A stretch of DNA of 64,000 bases from an uncultured Pseudodesulfovibrio sp. (GCF_963662885.1 NZ_OY760055.1:630001-694000), one strand, 5' to 3'. Shown: positions 1 to 8,108, counted from the first letter of the stretch. A program made the numbers and translations. The notes: generated from the letters alone by a model not told the origin.

Positions 1-2
1 GT

Positions 3-1007
3 TTTCATTTCAAGGGGCGCGAGGCCAAGCGGCGCATGGACCCCATCGCCAATTCGCGCGGCAAGCACATCCTCGCCTCCGAGGTGGCCAGCCTGCCCGA
101 CGAAAACGTTTTGCTGTGCAATTCGGAGTTCACCGTGTTCCACGCCGGGGCCGAAGAGATTCCCCGACTGCTGCGCGAGATCGGCATCCGCCGCGAGGAG
201 ACCTTCCGCCAGGTGGGCGAGGGCACTGGCCGCGCCATGGACATCGACAGATTCGACGACACCTACCGTCATCTTGTGCTCTGGAACCACAAGGAGCGCG
301 AGGTGGCCGGAGCCTACCGCTTTGGCCTGACGGACGAGATCATGGCCGAAAAGGGACCGGAGGGATTGTACACCTCGACCCTGTTCAACTACCGGCCCGG
401 TTTCCTGGAAGGGCTCGGACCCGCTCTGGAGCTGGGCCGTTCCTTCGTGGTCCCCAAGTACCAGCGCAGCTACCAGCCGCTGCTGATGCTCTGGAAGGGG
501 CTGTCCGAGTTCGTGGTCCGCAATCCGCGTTACAACAGACTTTTCGGCTGTGTCTCCATTTCCAGCGAGTATTCCGCGGTCGCCCGCGAACTCATCGTCG
601 GCTTCATGGAGCGCCACTGTTCCCTGCCGGAGATGGCCCACATGGCCCTGCCCAAGCGGCCTCCCAAGGTCAAGCGGTTGAAGCGGCTCGATTTCTCCCT
701 GCCGGAAGCGGTGTTCGACGACCCCGAGGACGTGGCCGATTTCGTCCGCGACGTGGAGGACGGGCGGTCCATCCCGGTCCTGCTCAAACAGTATCTCAAG
801 CTGGGCGGCAAGATCATCGGCTTCAACATGGACCCGGATTTCGGCAACTGCATGGACGGGCTCATTCTTGTGGACCTGCTCAAGTCCGATCAAAAGGTTT
901 TGTCCCGGTTCATGGGCCGCGACGGCGTGAAACAGTTCCACGCCGCCAACCGTTCCCTGTGCGGCGACACGGTCAAGCCCATCCGAATCGGAAACGCGGC
1001 GGCCTGA
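3..1007 (+). CDS. GNAT-type N-acyltransferase, C-terminal part (5' cut by window)
   Basis: The frame is open from the first bases of the window, so the gene begins upstream; 334 residues are visible. The middle part (RSFVVPKYQRSYQPLLMLWKG) resembles the acyl-ACP-dependent GNAT acyltransferase fold of OlsB/hemolysin-like proteins, which transfer acyl chains in membrane-lipid synthesis. In related bacteria this part is often fused behind a PlsC-type acyltransferase domain; that half would lie outside the window. An in-frame ATG at 36 exists, but the open codons before it (FHFKGREAKRR) argue that it is internal. A strong hairpin follows the stop. The acyltransferase family is fairly safe; the substrate is not known. 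Confidence 0.7.
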   Translation, partial: FHFKGREAKRRMDPIANSRGKHILASEVASLPDENVLLCNSEFTVFHAGAEEIPRLLREIGIRREETFRQVGEGTGRAMDIDRFDDTYRHLVLWNHKEREVAGAYRFGLTDEIMAEKGPEGLYTSTLFNYRPGFLEGLGPALELGRSFVVPKYQRSYQPLLMLWKGLSEFVVRNPRYNRLFGCVSISSEYSAVARELIVGFMERHCSLPEMAHMALPKRPPKVKRLKRLDFSLPEAVFDDPEDVADFVRDVEDGRSIPVLLKQYLKLGGKIIGFNMDPDFGNCMDGLILVDLLKSDQKVLSRFMGRDGVKQFHAANRSLCGDTVKPIRIGNAAA

Positions 1008-1023
1008 GCGACGCCTCGGATAA

Positions 1024-1064
1024 CGGAAAGCCAACGGCCCGGCCCCGCCGGGGTTGGCTTTCCG
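1024..1064 (+). terminator. Hairpin terminator after the acyltransferase gene
   Basis: A perfect 12-bp inverted repeat (CGGAAAGCCAAC and its complement) surrounds a GC-rich 17-base loop just after the stop codon. There is no long T-run, so termination strength is uncertain. Confidence 0.6.
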
Positions 1065-1087
1065 GCGTGAAGAGCATATGTTGCCCC

Positions 1088-1810
1088 ATGCGCACAAAAC
1101 CGATCCTCCATTTCCTGCTCCTCGTCTCCCTGGTCCTGTTCGCCGGTTGTCAACAGGACGGAGACGCTTCGTCCGAGAAGGACACTCCCGCAAACGCTCC
1201 TCAAGTCGCACAGCACGAAGAGGCTCCGGCTCCGGACAAGCCCCGTGTCCCCGACGGCTGCGCGCCCGAGTTTCGGGCCCTGTTCGACAACGCTGTGGTG
1301 GAGCTGCACGGCGAGGGCGACCTGGACGTGGTCATCGCCACCGACCCCCTGTGCTGGCATTGCCGCCTGGCCGACAAGCTCCTTCGGGAATACCCCAATC
1401 TGTACGGCCGGTTGCGCTTCTCCTTTTTCCCGCGTCACAGCTTCATCGGCTCGGACATGGCCGCCTGGGTCCTTGAGGACGCGGCGGGTACCGACGGTCT
1501 GAACGCGCTGGCCAAGTATGCGTACAACGACCTCAAGCAGCCCAAGACCGAAGACCTCATGGAAGCGCGCATGCTCGTCCTGGCCCAGTTTACCAAGGCC
1601 TTCCCCGAGATGCTCAAGGGCACGACTATGGAGGACCTTTACGTGCGCCTGCAAAAGGAACACGAGCCCCATGTGCTCGAGACCGCCATGCTCGCCAAGG
1701 CCGCCCACCTGCCGGGTACGCCCATCCTCGTGGCTGGGGACAAGGTCGTTCTGGGGTTTGGTCCCGACGTCTGGCTCAAGGTTCTGGACCAGGCCAAGAT
1801 GTGCAAGTAG
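1088..1810 (+). CDS. Thioredoxin-fold lipoprotein (DsbA/DsbG-like)
   Basis: 240 residues. The N-terminus is a lipoprotein signal peptide: MRTKP, then a hydrophobic stretch and the lipobox LFAGC with the lipid-accepting Cys at about residue 20. After a Pro/Glu-rich linker the domain carries CWHC in DPLCWHCRLADKLL, the CxxC redox centre expected for thiol-disulfide proteins, and a TPILV segment matching the cis-Pro loop. It probably acts as a membrane-anchored periplasmic thiol oxidoreductase or disulfide isomerase. The ATG was chosen because the signal peptide starts there; the open frame reaches further upstream inside the preceding gene. No DsbB/DsbD partner lies nearby. Confidence 0.75.
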   Translation: MRTKPILHFLLLVSLVLFAGCQQDGDASSEKDTPANAPQVAQHEEAPAPDKPRVPDGCAPEFRALFDNAVVELHGEGDLDVVIATDPLCWHCRLADKLLREYPNLYGRLRFSFFPRHSFIGSDMAAWVLEDAAGTDGLNALAKYAYNDLKQPKTEDLMEARMLVLAQFTKAFPEMLKGTTMEDLYVRLQKEHEPHVLETAMLAKAAHLPGTPILVAGDKVVLGFGPDVWLKVLDQAKMCK

Positions 1811-2045
1811 CCGGTTCCCGGCCCCATCCCCTGCCGTGACATGGCGTCACGCTTTTTCCCTGTTGCACTTGCTTGCAGGTTCCCCGTCATTCCCATAGAA
1901 GGAAAAACCGTCGGACCTCCCGGAGGAGCGAAGTGACGTCTTGGGGTGTCGGCAGCCTTCAACATCCCATAAGCGACTTCCTCAGTGCTTCCCCGCAGTG
2001 CACGACGTCATGGACTTCTATCGATCAAGACAAGGAGAGTGCCAT

Positions 2046-3662
2046 ATGGCCTTTTCACATACTCTGCATCCGACTCTGCATCGCCTGCGAGCGATTGCGG
2101 CAATGCTGTTCATCCTGGCGGGTCTGACCTTTTTCGCTCTGCCCGGTATGGCAGAGGCCGCGTCCGCCGAACCCTTTGATTATGCCGCGCTCAAGGGACA
2201 GGCCCGGGCCCTGGCTGGGCAGCCGTACGCCGACCACGAGGGCGAGATTCCCGAAGCGGTGGCGGACATGACCTGGGACCAGTACCAGGCCATCCATTTC
2301 AATAAGGACCACGCCTTGTGGCGCGGCACGGAATCGAAATTCCAGGCCACGCTGTTCCATCTGGGGCTGTACTTCAAGCGGCCCGTGGCCATCTATGAAC
2401 TCAAGGACGGCAAGGCCGAGCGGATCGCTTACGACGCCGGGCTGTTCGACTACGGCAAGTCCGGGATCGATCCGGACAAGCTGCCCGAAGACATGGGGTT
2501 TGCGGGCTTTCGTCTGCAATTTTCGCCGGACTGGGTGCGCGATGTGGTCGCCTTCCTGGGAGCGAGCTATTTCCGCGCCGTGGGCAAGGAGATGCAGTAC
2601 GGTCTGTCCGCGCGCGGCCTTGCCGTGGATACGGCCTTGAACCGCCCCGAGGAGTTTCCGGTCTTCACCGCCTTCTGGCTGGAGCGGCCCAAACCGGGCA
2701 GCGATACGGCCACGGTCTACGCCCTGCTCGATTCGCCCAGCGTGACCGGAGCGTACCGTTTCGACATCACGCCCGGCGATCAGCTCGCCATGCGTGTGGA
2801 CGCGGCACTGTATCCGCGCAAACCCATCGAGCGGCTGGGTATCGCTCCGCTGACCAGCATGTTCATGGTCGGCGAGAACGACCGGCGCACCGGCTACGAC
2901 TGGCGGCCCGAGATTCATGACTCGGATGGTCTGGCCCTGCACACCGGCGCGGGCGAGTGGCTCTGGCGGCCCCTGAACAATCCGCGCTCCCTGCGCTTCA
3001 ACGCGTATATGGACGAGAACCCCAAGGGCTTCGGCCTGTTGCAGCGCGACCAGAAGTTCGACCACTATCAGGACGACGGCGTGTACTACGACAAGCGGCC
3101 CGGCCTGTGGGTGGTCCCACGCGGCAACTGGGGCAAGGGGTTTGTGGATCTGGTGGAGATTCCGGCCCTGGACGAGACTTTCGACAACATCGTGGCCTTC
3201 TGGAACCCCGCCGAACCCGTGGTTCCCGGCCAGGAACTGCTTTTCAGCTACGATCTGTTCTGGGGCACTGCCTCGCCCGGCCCCGTCAAGCTGGCCCGCG
3301 TGGTCGATACCTTCACCGGACTGGGCGGTGCAGTGGGGCAGCGTCGGACGCACTACAGCAAACGGTTCGTGGTCGATTTCTCGGGCGGCCAACTGGCCGG
3401 TCTGGGCAAGGATGCCCAGGTCAAGGCGTCCATCAGGACGTCGGCGGGCGAAGTCGAGCTGGCCTCGGTCCTGCCGCTTCATTCGATCAACGGCTACCGC
3501 GTCCGCTTCGATCTGGTCCCGCCCGACGAGACCGAGAACCCGATCAACCTGCGCATGACCCTGACCTCGGGCGGCAAGACCCTGACCGAGACCTGGACCT
3601 ACCAATGGAGCCCGCCGCCCGCAAATGAGCGGGAATTGCACAACGCCGGACACCTGCAATAA
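2046..3662 (+). CDS. opgG: Periplasmic glucan biosynthesis protein OpgG (MdoG)
   Basis: 538 residues. A signal peptide (hydrophobic AMLFILAGLTFFALPGMAEA) is followed by the typical MdoG start FDYAALKGQARALAGQPY and blocks such as FNKDHALWRG, VFTAFWLERP, LNNPRSLRFNAYMDENPKGFGLLQRD and WVVPRGNWGKGFVDLVEIP. The family works in the periplasm on the beta-glucan backbone of osmoregulated periplasmic glucans. The ATG at 2046 has AAGGAG 9 bases upstream; an earlier in-frame ATG at 1941 lacks such a site and would put about 35 residues before the signal peptide. The usual partner opgH (glucosyltransferase) is not next to it, unlike the enterobacterial operon. Confidence 0.92.
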   Translation: MAFSHTLHPTLHRLRAIAAMLFILAGLTFFALPGMAEAASAEPFDYAALKGQARALAGQPYADHEGEIPEAVADMTWDQYQAIHFNKDHALWRGTESKFQATLFHLGLYFKRPVAIYELKDGKAERIAYDAGLFDYGKSGIDPDKLPEDMGFAGFRLQFSPDWVRDVVAFLGASYFRAVGKEMQYGLSARGLAVDTALNRPEEFPVFTAFWLERPKPGSDTATVYALLDSPSVTGAYRFDITPGDQLAMRVDAALYPRKPIERLGIAPLTSMFMVGENDRRTGYDWRPEIHDSDGLALHTGAGEWLWRPLNNPRSLRFNAYMDENPKGFGLLQRDQKFDHYQDDGVYYDKRPGLWVVPRGNWGKGFVDLVEIPALDETFDNIVAFWNPAEPVVPGQELLFSYDLFWGTASPGPVKLARVVDTFTGLGGAVGQRRTHYSKRFVVDFSGGQLAGLGKDAQVKASIRTSAGEVELASVLPLHSINGYRVRFDLVPPDETENPINLRMTLTSGGKTLTETWTYQWSPPPANERELHNAGHLQ

Positions 3663-3750
3663 GGTGCCAGCCACATGAATCAAAAAGGGCCTCGCTTAGC
3701 AAGGCGTTCAGCATAGGTGTGGACTTTTGGATTTAACCGTTCAGCATAAT

Positions 3751-3780
3751 GTAAAAAAGAGTTTTGCCAACTCTTTTTAC
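3751..3780. terminator. AT-rich hairpin near the left end of the element
   Basis: GTAAAAAAGAGTT and AACTCTTTTTAC form a near-perfect stem with a short loop and A/T tracts on both sides. It could stop transcription entering or leaving the element on either strand. Confidence 0.45.
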
Positions 3781-3826
3781 CGATTTGAAGGGTCCTTTAG
3801 CCCAACACCTTGTTATAATGAAACAT

Positions 3827-3860
3827 CAAAAAAGCCCTCGTCGTTGGCGAGGGCTTTTTT
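3827..3860. terminator. Bidirectional terminator downstream of the DUF805 gene
   Basis: AAAGCCCTCG and CGAGGGCTTT enclose a short loop and are flanked by A-runs and T-runs. It lies 15 bases past the stop of the minus-strand DUF805 gene and can also act on the plus strand. Confidence 0.75.
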
Positions 3861-3874
3861 GTTTGCCTTCATTG

Positions 3875-4279
3875 CTATTCTGTTGATGTTTTCCCATATG
3901 GTAGGCCGTACTTATTAGGGCCGGGGGTGCCACTTTTGAAGGCTAGAACACATAAGCAATAAATATTAAATATTGGAACAACGCTATAAACCAAGAAGCC
4001 AGGGGATTTTTCCATGTCTTGGCATCTTTTCTTGCCGACAGCGATGAACATCCATGTTGTCAACAACTGAAGGAAAAGCAATACCACCTTGCCAATGGGC
4101 GTTTCATGTATGGGAACTTCAGGCCTTGGAGCGTTAATCTTATACGTAATAACTGCAACAATAAACAAAATGAGTGGCAAGCAATATTTAAAACAATAAT
4201 CCCTACGATTACAACGCCCTTCAAATCCGAACAGAATATGCCGCCAAGAGCTGTTATATGCTGGCAGTGCTTTCTCCAT
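3875..4279 (-). CDS. DUF805 family small membrane protein
   Basis: 134 residues with several hydrophobic segments (about residues 30-48, 62-80 and 95-115). The family signatures are visible: an N-terminal F-x-GRCNRRDY before the first membrane span and a C-terminal PGPNKYGLPYG. DUF805 proteins are inner-membrane proteins of unknown biochemical role, often found singly or near phage and mobile DNA. The ATG at 4279 has AAGGAG 7 bases before it, so the longer reading from 4315 was rejected. The gene lies inside the insertion-element ends and is AT-rich, so it looks like cargo rather than a resident gene. Confidence 0.75.
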   Translation of the reverse strand: MEKALPAYNSSWRHILFGFEGRCNRRDYCFKYCLPLILFIVAVITYKINAPRPEVPIHETPIGKVVLLFLQLLTTWMFIAVGKKRCQDMEKSPGFLVYSVVPIFNIYCLCVLAFKSGTPGPNKYGLPYGKTSTE

Positions 4280-4289
4280 CCTTGCTCCT

Positions 4290-4659
4290 TTATACAGAGA
4301 AAAATCGTCTTTCAAATATACGCAAAGACGCTTTAATGCAAGCTACAGAATAGTTATGATTAGCTTTAATGTTCCATATTAAAGTATATAATTTCTCCAC
4401 AGCCACACGTCCTCGGGCCAACCCTAAACGTTGAGCAGGCGTTTTACCGTCTGATCCCGTTGTGCAATAGTTATAATAAATCCGGAAGATATCCAGAACG
4501 ACATTGATCATTTCAGGCTTGTAGAGACTATAGCCATGCCAAATACGACCTGCCCTACTGGCTGTACCGAATGGCCGCTCAAGATACATGACCTTTCTTC
4601 TTGCCTGCAGGTTCTGGAATACGCTGCCTCTGTGCTGGGCAAGATTTCTTGCTGGACAT
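4290..4659 (-). pseudogene. Transposase remnant, internally deleted and frameshifted
   Basis: An ATG at 4657-4659 with an AGGGGG site upstream opens MSSKKSCPAQRQRIPEPAG and stops after 26 codons. Directly after it, in another frame, about 90 residues follow (LERPFGTASRAGRIWHGYSL, then INVVLDIFRIYYNYC and KTPAQRLGLARG). That second part matches, from memory, the C-terminal end of DDE-type transposases (the YYNYC...TPAMRLGLA pattern). The catalytic middle is missing. Position and orientation fit a transposase that started just inside the right-hand inverted repeat, so this is the decayed transposase of the surrounding element. Confidence 0.6.
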
Positions 4660-4744
4660 GAAAATCCCCCTAGCTGTTGGTACAGTAAGGGGATAATAGC
4701 TCACTGTGTGGAAAATCCACACCTTTGCTGAACGGCTCGCTCGC

Positions 4745-4900
4745 TTAGAGGCCTTTTTCGTTTCGATCCATAACAAGTCTTCCTCGACCATGCGGTTTAC
4801 GGGTGCGGCCAGACAGGTGTCGTAGCCGTTCACGTTCATTAGGCTGCATGTTTCAGGTCGGGACTTCGAAGAATTTCTCCAACCTGCCCATTCCCCTGGG
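4745..4900 (-). pseudogene. Decayed copy of the 3' part of the LOG-family gene
   Basis: The stop-proximal codons (KGL-stop, followed by the hairpin-like GAGGCCTTTTT) and the stretch MNVNGYDTCLAAPVNRMVEEDLL mirror the intact LOG gene about 0.7 kb to the right (LLDVNGYYTCLADHMDRMVEEGFL). DNA further right (ACTTCGAAGAATTTCTCC) still resembles the segment coding for LEEFFEV. Compared with the intact gene it has lost internal stretches and changed frame. The right border is approximate. Confidence 0.6.
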
Positions 4901-4917
4901 CCGTCCAGTGGCGGTTC

Positions 4918-5223
4918 TCATTGCTTCATGGCGTCGGCGTCGATCTCGTACGTCATCTCCCGATGGGGCGCTTGCGGGACATTCTTGCCGAATCCTTTCT
5001 CGATCATTCCGAGTTCCCGGATGATGTAGGACACGTTCTGCAGAATTTGCCGGATGTGGTCATTGGAAAGAGGCACGGTGATATCATCGACAGTGTCCCG
5101 TATGCGCTCGGCTTCATCGAGGAGCTTGTCAATGGCCCTTTCAAAGGCGTTCTGCGTGTTGAGCGTCTTGTTGACGAGGTCGTCTATGATCTGAATTGCC
5201 TGCGCGGCGCTTGGATTTTCCAT
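4918..5223 (-). CDS. Small helical protein of unknown function
   Basis: 101 residues, charged and predicted mostly helical: AQAIQIIDDLVNKTLNTQN and AFERAIDKLLDEAERIRDTV have heptad-like hydrophobic spacing, so a coiled coil or helical bundle is likely. No cysteines, no signal peptide and no membrane span. The ATG is preceded by GGAGGG about 10 bases upstream. It lies between the decayed LOG copy and the intact LOG gene, on the same strand. I do not recognise the family; coding status is likely but not certain. Confidence 0.5.
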   Translation of the reverse strand: MENPSAAQAIQIIDDLVNKTLNTQNAFERAIDKLLDEAERIRDTVDDITVPLSNDHIRQILQNVSYIIRELGMIEKGFGKNVPQAPHREMTYEIDADAMKQ

Positions 5224-5406
5224 GGTGCGCTATACCCTCCGATTCGGTCGTTTCCTGTTCTTCAAGCAAATTCCGCGCTTGCTCCCATATAGTTATATAA
5301 ACGGAGGATATTGATTCATTTGTTTTGTCTGAAGTCGGAGGCAGGGGGCTTTACAAGGGGGAGCTGGTCGTCGGCGGGGCTATTGCGGGGGAGGCCCATG
5401 GGCCGA

Positions 5407-5437
5407 AAAAAAAGGCCCCGGTTAGAGGCCCTTTTTC
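5407..5437 (-). terminator. Terminator overlapping the stop of the LOG gene
   Basis: On the minus strand an imperfect GGGCC/GGGCC-type hairpin that includes the TAA stop is followed by eight T residues. Confidence 0.55.
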
Positions 5438-6018
5438 ATTTCAATCCATTTGTCCACCTGTGGCGGATCGTATTCGGCGAACATGTCGATCAGCTCGCCG
5501 GGGTCCGGGCTGGTCAGGACCATGCGCCGGTGTGCGGCCAGCAGAAAGCCTTCCTCGACCATGCGGTCCATGTGGTCGGCCAGACAGGTGTAGTAGCCAT
5601 TTACGTCCAGCAGGCCGCAGGGCTTGGCGAGGTAGCCGATCTGATTCCACGTCAGGACCTCGAAGAACTCCTCGAGCGTGCCTATGCCGCCGGGCAGGGT
5701 GATGAACCCGTCCGAGAAATCGGCCATGAGCTGCTTGCGCTCGTGCATGGAGTTGACCACGTGGGACTCGGTCAGTCCCTGATGGGCGATCTCCTTTTCA
5801 ACCAGCCGCTTGGGGATGACCCCTATGACCTCGCCGCCTCCGGCCAGACAGGCGTCGGCCAGCCTGCCCATGAGTCCGGTGGAGGACCCGCCGTAGACCA
5901 GGCCGATACCGCGCGAGGCCAGTTCGCGACCGACCGCTTCGGCCGCGGCCACGTACGCCGGGTTGTTCCCGGGGTTGGACCCCAGGTAAACGCAGATGCG
6001 TTTCAGCTCCCGGCTCAT
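5422..6018 (-). CDS. LOG family protein (TIGR00730 Rossmann-fold nucleotide hydrolase)
   Basis: 198 residues, the normal size. It carries the Rossmann nucleotide-binding motif GGSSTGLMG near residue 42 and the diagnostic PGGIGTLEEFFEVLTW near residue 110. Proteins of this family cleave nucleoside 5'-monophosphates to the free base and ribose 5-phosphate; the plant and bacterial LOG enzymes activate cytokinins, and many were once labelled lysine decarboxylases. ATG at 6018 overlaps the stop of the threonine aldolase gene by four bases, so the two are probably translated together. A truncated relic of this gene sits about 0.7 kb away. Confidence 0.88.
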   Translation of the reverse strand: MSRELKRICVYLGSNPGNNPAYVAAAEAVGRELASRGIGLVYGGSSTGLMGRLADACLAGGGEVIGVIPKRLVEKEIAHQGLTESHVVNSMHERKQLMADFSDGFITLPGGIGTLEEFFEVLTWNQIGYLAKPCGLLDVNGYYTCLADHMDRMVEEGFLLAAHRRMVLTSPDPGELIDMFAEYDPPQVDKWIEMKKGL

Positions 6019-7055
6019 TTTGAGGCCTCGACAGCCTTGCGCAGGTCTTCCACGAACTCGTCGACCATCTCTTTGGTGGTGGCCCAGGAGGTCATCCAGC
6101 GCACGGTCTGGTCGTGTTCGTTCCAGACGTAGAAGTAGTATTTCTTGAGCAGGATTTCCGTTGCCTCGGTCGGGATATGCGCGAACAGGGAGTTGCAGTC
6201 CACGGTGCCCTTGATGGTCACGCCGTCGATGGCCCCGGCCTTTTCGGCCAGCCGTTTGGCCATGGCGTTGGCATTCTGCGCGTTCTTGAGCCACAGATCG
6301 TCCTTGAGGTAGGCCTCCAGCTGGGCCGAGACGAAGCGCATCTTGGAGACCAGTTGCATGGCCTGCTTGCGCAGGTAGGAGAAACCGTGACCGATGTCCG
6401 GGTTGAGGAAGATTACGGCCTCGCCCATGAGGCAGCCGTTCTTGGTCCCGCCGAACGAGATGAAGTCCACGTCGAGCGCGGTGGTCATGTCGAAAAAGGA
6501 GCAGTCCAGGGCCGCGCAGGCGTTGGCCAGGCGGGCGCCGTCCATGTGCACCAGCAGGTCGCGGTCGTGGGCGAACTCCACCAGGTCCTCGATCTCCTTG
6601 AGGGTGTAGAGCTTGCCGACCTCGGTGGGCTGGGTGATGGAGATGACCTTGGGCTGGGAGGCGTGCACGAAGCCGATGTGGCCGAGATACGGGGCGATCA
6701 TGCCCGGGGTCAGCTTGCCGTCCGGGGACGGGATGGGCACCAGCTTGATGCCGCCGAAGGCCTCGGGTGCGCCGCACTCGTCGTTGTTGATGTGGGCCTG
6801 CTCGGCGCAGAGCACCGAGTTGTAGGTGTGGGTCACGGAGCGCAGACCCAGCACGTTGGCCGCCGTGCCGGTGGTCACGTAGTGGATGCGCGCCTGGGAG
6901 CCGAAGAACTCTTTGAACACCTCGTCGGTGTGGATGGACAGTTCGTCGTCGCCGTAGGACTTGAGGTGGCCGGTGTTGACCCGGACCACGGCTTCCATGA
7001 TGGCCGGATGGGCTCCGGAGTTGTTATCGCTGGCAAAAGATTTCAAATCACTCAT
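6015..7055 (-). CDS. ltaE: Low-specificity L-threonine aldolase
   Basis: 346 residues. A PLP enzyme of fold type I that splits L-threonine or L-allo-threonine into glycine and acetaldehyde. Visible signatures are the start FASDNNSGAHPAIMEA, the HMDGARLANA block and ISFGGTKNGCLMGEA, whose lysine carries the PLP Schiff base. It lies upstream of the LOG gene (4-base overlap) and 16 bases downstream of the GDSL hydrolase gene, suggesting one minus-strand transcript from the PNPOx-like gene through LOG. Nothing unusual in length or key residues. Confidence 0.9.
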   Translation of the reverse strand: MSDLKSFASDNNSGAHPAIMEAVVRVNTGHLKSYGDDELSIHTDEVFKEFFGSQARIHYVTTGTAANVLGLRSVTHTYNSVLCAEQAHINNDECGAPEAFGGIKLVPIPSPDGKLTPGMIAPYLGHIGFVHASQPKVISITQPTEVGKLYTLKEIEDLVEFAHDRDLLVHMDGARLANACAALDCSFFDMTTALDVDFISFGGTKNGCLMGEAVIFLNPDIGHGFSYLRKQAMQLVSKMRFVSAQLEAYLKDDLWLKNAQNANAMAKRLAEKAGAIDGVTIKGTVDCNSLFAHIPTEATEILLKKYYFYVWNEHDQTVRWMTSWATTKEMVDEFVEDLRKAVEASK

Positions 7056-7071
7056 AGCTATCGCTCATTTC

Positions 7072-7650
7072 TTAATCCAGCCCGAGAAATTCCCGGACCG
7101 CGTGGGTTTGCATAAGATACTCGGCCAGGGTTGCGTATCCCTTGGCCTTGGGGTGGACATTGTCGTTGGCCGCAAGGGCCTTGGCGTAGGTGTCGGATTC
7201 GCGCAGGAAGCCGAGCACCGGTACGTGGGGCACGCCGAGCCGTTCGCAAACGGACTCGAACCCCAGGGAAAGTTGGACGATGTGTTCGTTCCTGTCCTGG
7301 TCAGCCACAGGCATGGGGCCGATGAACAGGGACGGACCCAGTTCCTTGGCCTCGGACAGGATGGCCTCGGCGTTTTCAAAGGAGCTTTTGGTCGGTACGT
7401 CGTTGGCGATGTCGGCCACGCCGAAGGAGAAGACCAGCCGGGTATTCTGTCCGGGCAGGAAGCGGCGAGTGACCTCTTCCTTCCAGCGGTCGCGGATCTT
7501 GGTCGTGGTGTTGGCGCGCACGCCGAGGTTGTACCAGGTCAGGTCCTGCCCGGCGTGCATCATGGCGGAAGCGAGTCGTCCCGGCCACCCCAGCCCGGCC
7601 TCGTCGCCGCAGCCAAGTGTCAGGGAATCGCCGATGAAAAAGGTGATCAT
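7072..7650 (-). CDS. SGNH/GDSL-family hydrolase
   Basis: 192 residues. Block I FFIGDSLTLGCGDE at the extreme N-terminus carries the nucleophile Ser, and DNVHPKAKGY near residue 170 supplies the Asp-x-x-His pair, so the catalytic set of SGNH esterases is complete. No signal peptide, so probably cytoplasmic. The ATG begins directly at the GDS block, as in many short GDSL enzymes. It sits 8 bases after the PNPOx-like gene. The natural ester substrate cannot be told. Confidence 0.8.
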   Translation of the reverse strand: MITFFIGDSLTLGCGDEAGLGWPGRLASAMMHAGQDLTWYNLGVRANTTTKIRDRWKEEVTRRFLPGQNTRLVFSFGVADIANDVPTKSSFENAEAILSEAKELGPSLFIGPMPVADQDRNEHIVQLSLGFESVCERLGVPHVPVLGFLRESDTYAKALAANDNVHPKAKGYATLAEYLMQTHAVREFLGLD

Positions 7651-7658
7651 GTGCCCTC

Positions 7659-8108
7659 CTAGTCCTTGATCCGCGCGGTGGCGGACGCGATGTCGATGGC
7701 GTAGGCGACGGTGACGGCCAGGGCCTTTTCATTGTAGGGCATGGCGCGGCCCGCGTACTTGACCGTAAGCAGGTCCAGGGCGCGCATCTTTTCCTCGCCG
7801 GTGAGACGGCGCGGAGTGCCGTTGCCCAGGACCGAACGGAAACGATACCCCAACTTGCAGGCGTTGTCGTCACTGGTCTTGAGGCTCATGTCCACGGCAA
7901 CGGAAAAGGCCAGGGGGGCTCCCGAGTCGAGGCAGGCGGCTTTGCGGCCTTTCTCACCGGAGTGGATGTAGAGGGTGTCTCCCTGGACCGCGAAATTCAC
8001 GGGTACGGAGTACGGGCCGTCGGCGTCCACCAAGGCGAGCCAAATGACTTCAGCCTGGTTCAGAATCTCGGCCACAACGGTTTTTTCTTCGGTAACGCTT
8101 TTGCGCAT
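7659..8108 (-). CDS. Pyridoxamine 5'-phosphate oxidase-like flavin-binding protein
   Basis: 149 residues with the split-barrel flavin-binding pattern: WLALVDADGPYSVPVNFAVQGDTLYIHSGEKGRK matches the N-terminal strands and the GxK(A) turn of the NimA/PNPOx-like group. Such proteins bind FMN or F420 and reduce small molecules, including nitroimidazoles. It is the first gene of the minus-strand run down to LOG and diverges from the glycosyltransferase pair across a gap of only 49 bases. The exact substrate is unknown. Confidence 0.75.
   Translation of the reverse strand: MRKSVTEEKTVVAEILNQAEVIWLALVDADGPYSVPVNFAVQGDTLYIHSGEKGRKAACLDSGAPLAFSVAVDMSLKTSDDNACKLGYRFRSVLGNGTPRRLTGEEKMRALDLLTVKYAGRAMPYNEKALAVTVAYAIDIASATARIKD

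Larger units (their letters stand above)
3705..4734. mobile_element. Insertion-element remnant with 19-bp terminal inverted repeats and DUF805 cargo
   Basis: Left end CGTTCAGCATAGGTGTGGA (3705-3723) and right end, on the opposite strand, CGTTCAGCAAAGGTGTGGA (4716-4734) match at 18 of 19 bases and point inwards, as the ends of an insertion sequence do. The 1,030-bp interior is visibly more AT-rich than its surroundings. It holds a DUF805 gene and a transposase reduced to its first codons and its C-terminal part. An 11-base piece of the left end (CGTTCAGCATA) recurs at 3738-3748. Terminator-like stretches flank both sides. I cannot name the IS family; no clean target duplication was found. Confidence 0.7.

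Noticed and set aside
1811..2045. Possible riboswitch in the long opgG leader
   Set aside because: No known riboswitch consensus (cobalamin, TPP, c-di-GMP) could be matched by eye; only ordinary sequence and a good ribosome site were seen.
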